NCBI RefSeq assembly: GCF_014137995.1
Contig: NZ_JACGWV010000001.1
Span: 3,720,001 to 3,784,000 of the forward strand
Reading direction: 5' to 3'
Length of the DNA stretch: 64,000 nucleotides
Source: Promicromonospora sukumoe
GTDB lineage: Bacteria; Actinomycetota; Actinomycetes; Actinomycetales; Cellulomonadaceae
Shown here piece after piece: positions 63,504 through 64,000 of the stretch. Below the pieces are notes generated by a model that was not told where the DNA came from, searched no databases, and was given only the letters and a program-made list of their open reading frames with translations. The position numbers and the translations under genes were made by a program. Within the stretch, counting starts at the first letter, position 1. The number at the start of each line of letters is the position of its first letter.

Positions 63504-64000
63504 TCACACCGAGGCGGTCCGCCGGCTCCCGCCCACCAGGGCGATCAGCGCGACGACGACGCACAGCGCGGCGGTCGTCAGCAGGCCGACGGTGAAGCTC
63601 GTGCCGGCGGCGATGAAGCCGACCACGAGCGAGCCGAGCCCCGTGCCGGTGTCGAAGCCGATGTTCCAGACGGCGCTGGCGACGCTGCGCTCCCGGTCGG
63701 GCACGGCCGCGAACGCGGTGACCAGGGTGAGGTTCTGCAGGCTGCCGTAGGAGACGCCGACGACGGTCATGCCCGCGATCAGTCCCGCCGCGCCGGGGCC
63801 GGAATCCGTCAGCGACCAGCCGCACAGCACGAGCCCCGCCGCGCAGAGCGCCAGCAGCGGCGGGACGAACCGGCGCGGCCCGTACCGGGCGGCCAGGCCG
63901 CCGACGAGCCAGCGGGACAGGGCCGCGGCGACCGTCAGACCGAACAGCCCGGCCATGGCGACGAGCGCGCCGTACCCGAGCTGCGGCGCGAACGTGAGCA
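63504..64000 (-). CDS. MFS transporter, C-terminal part (gene cut by window edge)
   Basis: The frame is open to the window end, so the gene starts beyond it; the ATG at 63956 is internal. The 165 visible residues make the last five helices of an MFS protein: LVAMAGLFGLTVAAALSRWLVGGLAARYGPRRFVPPLLAL includes the motif-A-like loop, then GVSYGSLQNLTLVTAFAAVPDRERSVASAVWNIGFDTGTGLGSLVVGFIAAG. The latter pattern is common in drug/proton antiporters of actinobacteria. Substrate unknown. Confidence 0.88.
   Translation of the reverse strand, partial: LTFAPQLGYGALVAMAGLFGLTVAAALSRWLVGGLAARYGPRRFVPPLLALCAAGLVLCGWSLTDSGPGAAGLIAGMTVVGVSYGSLQNLTLVTAFAAVPDRERSVASAVWNIGFDTGTGLGSLVVGFIAAGTSFTVGLLTTAALCVVVALIALVGGSRRTASV

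Overview
The window is very GC-rich, gene-dense DNA with GTG starts, 4-bp ATGA/GTGA gene overlaps and a C50-type carotenoid cluster. Together with an IdeR/DtxR-type iron box, carbohydrate ABC importers without their own ATPase, and LAL, ROK and LacI regulators, this points to an actinobacterium of the order Micrococcales, perhaps close to Cellulosimicrobium, Isoptericola or Promicromonospora. That placement is an inference from gene content only. Both ends cut genes: an aldo/keto reductase on the left and an MFS transporter on the right.

Layout. 0-4.1 kb: aldo/keto reductase end, a palindromic repeat, tRNA-Asn, a NarL-type two-component system, a DUF6326-like membrane protein and, 2.6 kb past the tRNA, a decayed copy of the tRNA-Asn 3' end with its terminator. 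4.1-8.2 kb: small genes, then a minus-strand unit made of a promoter, two tandem atypical tRNA-like genes, a zinc-ribbon SDR-like protein and a leucine-rich-repeat protein. 8.4-15.3 kb: a tightly coupled carotenoid operon (idi, crtE, crtB, crtI, two lycopene cyclase subunits, a UbiA lycopene elongase) followed by an SRPBCC/epimerase fusion. 15.3-20.9 kb: VanZ-like protein, hypothetical protein, erythromycin-esterase family protein, hydrolase and AraC regulator. 21.0-25.1 kb: siderophore ABC importer behind an iron box. 25.1-30.6 kb: LAL regulator, epoxide-hydrolase-like protein and secreted tannase-family esterase. 30.7-37.2 kb: SMR guanidinium exporter with a guanidine-III riboswitch, membrane proteins, flavoprotein, acetyltransferase/TetR pair and an MFS transporter.

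37.2-47.0 kb is bracketed by two copies of a long near-perfect palindrome, both at convergent gene ends. Inside are a clan GH-D glycosidase, a sugar ABC importer, a ROK regulator, a CBS protein, a quinone oxidoreductase and a CPBP protease with a MerR-style promoter. 47.0-58.8 kb is one ten-gene minus-strand operon: LacI regulator, ABC importer, two ADP-ribosylglycohydrolase-family enzymes, a ribokinase-family kinase, a glycosidase-like/FGE-fold fusion, a family III CoA-transferase and a CitE-like lyase. I see it as a candidate uncharacterised pathway for a ribosyl conjugate. 58.8-64 kb: a repeat-rich noncoding stretch, a CGNR-type regulator with three operator copies, a small SRPBCC/VOC gene group, a molybdopterin oxidoreductase with its cytochrome b partner, and the cut MFS gene.

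The most unusual items are the tRNA-like leader of the SDR/LRR operon, the ten-gene operon with two ADP-ribosylglycohydrolases, and two families of intergenic palindromes.
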